Shown here piece after piece: positions 25,333 to 29,407 of a stretch of DNA of 29,407 nt (positions are counted from its first letter, which is position 1; each line of letters opens with the position of its first letter). The notes beneath the pieces are model-generated. The model made no database searches. It was not told the origin of the DNA and saw only the letters and a program-made list of their open reading frames with translations. The stretch is from JACVRX01 sp035697245. GTDB lineage: Bacteria > Actinomycetota > Actinomycetes > Jiangellales > Jiangellaceae. Location: NCBI GenBank assembly GCA_035697245.1, contig DASSDH010000174.1, positions 1-29,407 of the forward strand. Direction: 5' to 3'. A program made the translations under genes and the position numbers.

Positions 25333-26652
25333 ATGACCGAGCCTATGCGCAGTCAGCGCAAGGGACGGCCATTGCAGCTGGCGCCGTTCCGGGCGTTGCG
25401 ATACTCCCCTGACGTCGTGCCGGACCTCGCCGCGGTGACCTGCCCGCCGTACGACGTGATCGGCGAAGGCGGGATCGCGACCTGGGAGGCGGCCGATCCG
25501 TACAACGTGGTCCGGCTGATCCTGCCGCGTGGTAGCCCGCACGGGGATCGGTACGAGCACGCGGCGCGGGACCTGAATGACTGGCTCGCCCAGGGCGTGC
25601 TCAGGGTGGACAGCGAGCCTGCGCTCTATGTCTACGAGCACAGCGGGAATGCCGGCACCGCGGTGGGTCTGGTCGGCGCGATTTCACTGCATGATCCGGC
25701 CGATAACGTCGTGCTGGCGCACGAGGACGTCCTTCCTGGCCCGGTCGCGGACCGTACCGAGCTCATGGCCGCCACTCGCGCCCAACTCGAGCCCATCCTG
25801 CTGACGTACGGCGGCGGCGGCCCGGCGAGTGCGGCGGTCGATGCCGCGCTGCTGACCGAACCCATGATCGCGACGAAGACAGCCGACTGCGCACAGCACA
25901 GGATCTGGCGGCTGATCTCCCCCACCACCATTGCGGAGATCGAAGCCGATCTCGCCGGGCGGCAGGCGCTCATTGCGGACGGTCACCATCGCTACGCGGC
26001 CTACCGCGCCCTGCGAGAACGGGCCGGCCAGCCGACGGATCAGGTGGCGGTCCGGTTCGGCCTGGCCATGCTCGTCGATGCTGGCAGCCATCCGTTGCGC
26101 CTAGGCAGCATCCACCGATCGATTGCCGGCCTCCCCCTGTCCGAGGCGACAGCCGCCGCCGCACGAGGGTTTCGCACTGTCGCGCTCTTGCCGACCGAGC
26201 TCGACCCGGTCGGCGTTCTGTCCGAGGCCGGCCACGCCGGACCAGCATTGGTTCTCTCAGACGGTCGGCACAGCGCGCTGCTGCGACACCCGATCCGGGA
26301 TCGGGTCGAGGCCTGCCTGCCCGCAGGGCGGTCCCGGACGTGGCAAAACCTGGACGCGACCATCGCGTACGAGTTTCTGTTGCCGCGGCTGTTCGGCGTG
26401 GACGACGCCGATCGCCGGGTTACCTATCACCACGAGGCGCGCGCGGCACTTGACCGGGCCCGCCGCCTGGGCGGAGTCGCCCTGCTGCTCAAACCCGCGA
26501 GTCACGACGATGTGCTCGCCGTCGCCGCCGCTGGTGAGCGAATGCCGCGGAAGTCGACGTCGTTCGGCCCGAAGCCGCGCACCGGCCTACTCATGCGACT
26601 GCTCACCGAGCTTGCGGTGCCCGGGCCCGCGCCAGCCGCCGCGCACCGCTGA
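25333..26652 (+). CDS. DUF1015 family protein (unknown function)
   Basis: A 439-residue protein of the DUF1015 (COG4198) family, widespread and without a proven activity. The opening LAPFRALRYSPDVVPDLAAVTCPPYDVI is the family's start. The most conserved motif, ADGHHRYAAYRAL (residues 215-227), follows in the middle and provides a His-His-Arg set that could form an active site. The Arg/Gly-rich end (RKSTSFGPKPRTGLLMRLL) is the usual close. The second ATG (M5) is a possible start, but the leaderless promoter favours the first. The gene stands alone on the plus strand. Its last 50 bp overlap the end of the convergent SSB-like gene. Confidence 0.92.
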   Translation: MTEPMRSQRKGRPLQLAPFRALRYSPDVVPDLAAVTCPPYDVIGEGGIATWEAADPYNVVRLILPRGSPHGDRYEHAARDLNDWLAQGVLRVDSEPALYVYEHSGNAGTAVGLVGAISLHDPADNVVLAHEDVLPGPVADRTELMAATRAQLEPILLTYGGGGPASAAVDAALLTEPMIATKTADCAQHRIWRLISPTTIAEIEADLAGRQALIADGHHRYAAYRALRERAGQPTDQVAVRFGLAMLVDAGSHPLRLGSIHRSIAGLPLSEATAAAARGFRTVALLPTELDPVGVLSEAGHAGPALVLSDGRHSALLRHPIRDRVEACLPAGRSRTWQNLDATIAYEFLLPRLFGVDDADRRVTYHHEARAALDRARRLGGVALLLKPASHDDVLAVAAAGERMPRKSTSFGPKPRTGLLMRLLTELAVPGPAPAAAHR

Positions 26653-26974
26653 GCTCGACTTCGTAACGGCTCTGCGGAACGCCCTCCGCCCGCCAGAACC
26701 GTCGGCGCATTGAGCCGTCCACCTCGACCACATCGCCAGGTCCCCACCGCAGCAGCGTCCGTCGGAGGGCCGGAATCCAGCCCGCGCACGCCAAAGTGTC
26801 GACCTGCTGACGGCGGCCGTGGCCGGCGGGCGGTCGGGGCCGCTCGACCACGAGGCGGACGCTGACCACGCTGTCGCCGCTGGGCAACGTGAGCAGCACC
26901 GGATCGGCTGACACGCGGCCCACGAGATGGACCTCATTGCGGTGCTCGAGTATCGGGACCGGTTCGGCGCTCAC
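26603..26974 (-). CDS. SSB-like OB-fold protein lacking the acidic C-terminal tip
   Basis: A 123-residue protein that begins NEVHLVGRVSADPVLLTLPSG and continues VVSVRLVVERP, the N-terminal strands of a single-stranded DNA-binding OB fold. CAGWIPALRRTLLRWGPGDVVEVDGSM-like residues (63-90) give the later strands. Replicative SSBs are about 160 residues and end in an acidic DDDIPF-type tip that recruits partners; this one ends in a basic ARAPQAR tail. It is therefore more likely a specialised SSB paralogue. GTG 26974 has GAGGAG about 8 nt upstream, a good start. It is downstream of the TPR gene on the same strand, 150 bp away, and overlaps DUF1015 tail to tail. Confidence 0.85.
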   Translation of the reverse strand: MSAEPVPILEHRNEVHLVGRVSADPVLLTLPSGDSVVSVRLVVERPRPPAGHGRRQQVDTLACAGWIPALRRTLLRWGPGDVVEVDGSMRRRFWRAEGVPQSRYEVELSGARRLARARAPQAR

Positions 26975-27055
26975 GAAGCGCTCCTCTACCTCGACGGTCT
27001 GGACCAGCCGATGGTCGGCCGTCGCAGCCTCCGGCGAAACCCGTCGCCTACGAGC

Positions 27056-27093
27056 TGTGGATTGTCCAGCCGCTGCGGACCGGCTGTGGACAG
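27056..27093. other. Two DnaA-box-like nonamers between the TPR gene and ssb-like gene
   Basis: The 150-bp gap contains TGTGGATTG (27056-27064) and TGTGGACAG (27085-27093), 29 bp apart and in the same orientation. The reverse complement of the second, CTGTCCACA, differs from the actinobacterial DnaA consensus TTGTCCACA at one base. The second also lies in a 14-bp palindrome (GGCTGT, GG, ACAGCC; 27082-27095). They could bind DnaA or be chance. Confidence 0.3.
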
Positions 27094-27124
27094 CCCCTCC
27101 GGGTAGGGCGCCACGAGATCCCGG

Positions 27125-28021
27125 TTACGTGGCCCCCGTCCGAATGTCCAGCTCGTCGATGCGCTCGAGCGCATCGGTTTGTCGTTCTTCGTCCGACTCG
27201 GCCGCACGGACGAACCATTGCCGGGCCTCCTCGTACCGGTCGAGCGCGACCAAGGCGTCTGCGTACGCATAGCGCAGCCGGGCGACCCAGGGTTGGCCTG
27301 ACTGCGAGCGCAGTTCCGGTACCTGCAGCGCCACTGCCGCAGCCTCGAGCTGGCCGAGGTCCCGTCGGGCGCCCGCCGCGACGATCAACATCTCCGCCCG
27401 GCCGGCCTCCTCAAGGCTCGCAACGGCCGGGTCAGCAGCCAGGTCGAGGGCCCGCTGCGGCCGACCCAGTCCGCGCTCACTGTCGGCCATCATCGGCAAG
27501 TATTCCGCCGAACCCGAGATCCGCCGGGCCGCACGCAGCTCAGCCAGCGCTTCGGCGTATCGGCCCGCGTGGTAAGCGGCGATACCGGCGGCTTCGCGGA
27601 CAACACCGACCCGGGCGGCCCGTCTCCGCGCCGCCAAGGCGTGCTGGTACGCCAGCTCAGGATCGTCGTCGAGCAGGCGGCCGGCCATCACGAGATGCCG
27701 AGCGACCGCCCCGGAGGCACCACCGCTCAGAGTGCTGAGCTCGGCCCGGACGTCGTCGTCGAGCTCGCGGCCGGTGACATCCGGATCGGTCGGCGGATCG
27801 GGCGGGCCGGACCGGCGAGACCGTTCCGGCCTGCGGTCCGAACCCTGCTGGCTCCTCGGCTGCTCCGTTCGCCGCGGAGAGCGCCGCTGCGCGTCGGTTC
27901 GGGCGCCCCGGTCGGCCCGGCCTCGCTCGCCGCGCGGCTGGCTGCCATCGCCCCGCGCGCCGGTGCCACCGTTCGGTCCGACCCTCGGCGGCGGCCGACC
28001 CTTCTTGCGCTCGTCAGCCAT
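27125..28021 (-). CDS. Tetratricopeptide-repeat protein with disordered Arg/Pro-rich N-terminus
   Basis: A 298-residue soluble protein, positionally equivalent to Rv1691. Residues 1-85 are low complexity: Arg, Gly, Pro and Asp rich, strongly basic and surely disordered. From about residue 105 the chain is built of helical repeats of TPR type, for example GIAAYHAGRYAEALAELRAARR, RGLGRPQRALDLAAD and YADALVALDRYEEARQWFVRAAE. TPR arrays bind partner proteins; the partner is unknown. ATG 28021 has GAGGAG about 8 nt upstream. The frame upstream to 28078 runs into the rRNA terminator and is rejected. The gene follows the rRNA operon terminator by about 50 bp. Confidence 0.88.
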   Translation of the reverse strand: MADERKKGRPPPRVGPNGGTGARGDGSQPRGERGRADRGARTDAQRRSPRRTEQPRSQQGSDRRPERSRRSGPPDPPTDPDVTGRELDDDVRAELSTLSGGASGAVARHLVMAGRLLDDDPELAYQHALAARRRAARVGVVREAAGIAAYHAGRYAEALAELRAARRISGSAEYLPMMADSERGLGRPQRALDLAADPAVASLEEAGRAEMLIVAAGARRDLGQLEAAAVALQVPELRSQSGQPWVARLRYAYADALVALDRYEEARQWFVRAAESDEERQTDALERIDELDIRTGAT

Positions 28022-28071
28022 GGGCGCACTCCTCGGTACTCGGGTCAGGAGGCATCTTGCCCCCGTTCGGT

Positions 28072-28117
28072 AAAACACACGAGGGGCCCACCCGCCGTGA
28101 TGGCAGGTGACCCCTCG
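28072..28117 (-). terminator. Factor-independent terminator of the rRNA operon
   Basis: On the minus strand, just after 5S rRNA, CGAGGGGTCACCTGCC pairs with GGCGGGTGGGCCCCTCG around a short loop. The stem has a few mismatches near the middle and a perfect 7-bp base. It is followed by TGTGTTTT. This is a classic intrinsic terminator at the end of an rrn operon, 14 nt beyond the 5S end. The T-rich tail (28072-28079) separates it from the TPR gene. Confidence 0.9.
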
Positions 28118-28130
28118 TCGTCAGCATGTG

Positions 28131-28247
28131 TCCGGCGGCGTCCTACTCTCCCACCCCGTCTCCAGGGCAGTACCATCGGCGCTGAAAGGCTTAGCTTCCG
28201 GGTTCGGAATGGGACCGGGCGTTTCCCTTTCGCTATGGCCGCCGGAA
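28131..28247 (-). rRNA. rrf: 5S ribosomal RNA
   Basis: About 117 nt on the minus strand with all the usual 5S landmarks. The ends pair (TTCCGGCGGCC with GGACGCCGCCGGA). The loop B/helix III segment reads CCCATTCCGAACCCGGAAGCTAAG in pieces, and the loop E region is GCCGATGGTACTGC. GGTGGGAGAGTAGG lies near the 3' end. Exact ends are set by homology memory, plus or minus 2 nt. It follows 23S by about 68 nt, and the terminator follows it. Confidence 0.95.
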
Positions 28248-28315
28248 CTCTATGGAGATGTGGGCCGGCTCCCGACCGTATCTCGGGAACCGCACAGTGG
28301 ACGCAGCAAATTTGT

Positions 28316-29407
<1,092 letters not shown>

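Noticed and set aside
26986..27270. 94-residue minus-strand frame between the TPR and SSB-like genes
   Set aside because: It overlaps the TPR gene's end out of frame and contains the palindromic DnaA-like region; no ribosome binding site or family resemblance.

Overview
This is a 29.4 kb stretch of a high-GC actinobacterial chromosome. The evidence is the strong G+C bias, frequent GTG/TTG starts, the actinobacterial SteA/SteB and TlyA proteins, and a gene order that follows Mycobacterium tuberculosis Rv1691-Rv1713 (TPR protein, HAD phosphatase, small ORF, tlyA, nadK, recN, steA, steB/mctB, pyrG, Nudix, xerD, parA, scpA, scpB, rluB, cmk, der). The extra ald, aroH and tyrA, and the MurJ-like/MraY-like/GT4 insertion, argue against Mycobacterium itself. 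I cannot place it below class level. I see no phage, transposon, CRISPR or resistance gene. It is core chromosome with a few poorly characterised genes embedded in it. Almost everything is transcribed on the minus strand, so the operon order runs from high to low coordinates. 

Layout from the right end: the 3' part of a 23S rRNA gene (cut by the window edge), 5S rRNA and a factor-independent terminator close an rRNA operon. A TPR protein and an SSB-like OB-fold protein follow, then a plus-strand DUF1015 gene convergent with the SSB gene. A long tightly packed minus-strand run starts at about 25.27 kb: HAD phosphatase, small conserved ORF, tlyA, nadK, recN, steA, steB, an MraY-like phosphosugar-transferase homologue, a MurJ-like flippase, a GT4 glycosyltransferase, pyrG and a Nudix hydrolase. 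Many stop/start pairs overlap by 4 bp. 

A pair of divergent unknown membrane-protein genes (11.0-12.3 kb) interrupts the run. It resumes with ald, xerD, parA, scpA, scpB, rluB, aroH, tyrA, cmk, plsC and der. The left end holds a 14-bp-stem hairpin, a roughly 330 bp stretch with no recognisable gene, two plus-strand genes (DUF1304 membrane protein and YjbQ) and a minus-strand tRNA-Pro(GGG). 

Functionally the window joins chromosome maintenance (RecN, XerD, ParA, ScpA/ScpB), ribosome modification and assembly (TlyA, RluB, Der), nucleotide and cofactor supply (PyrG, Cmk, NadK, Nudix), aromatic amino acid synthesis (AroH, TyrA) and envelope/septum biology (SteA, SteB, MurJ-like, MraY-like, GT4, PlsC). 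The most interesting region is 14.8-20.4 kb. There a lipid-carrier sugar transferase homologue with an altered active-site motif, a flippase and a glycosyltransferase are translationally coupled to the cell-separation genes steA/steB. This could be an envelope-glycoconjugate module.
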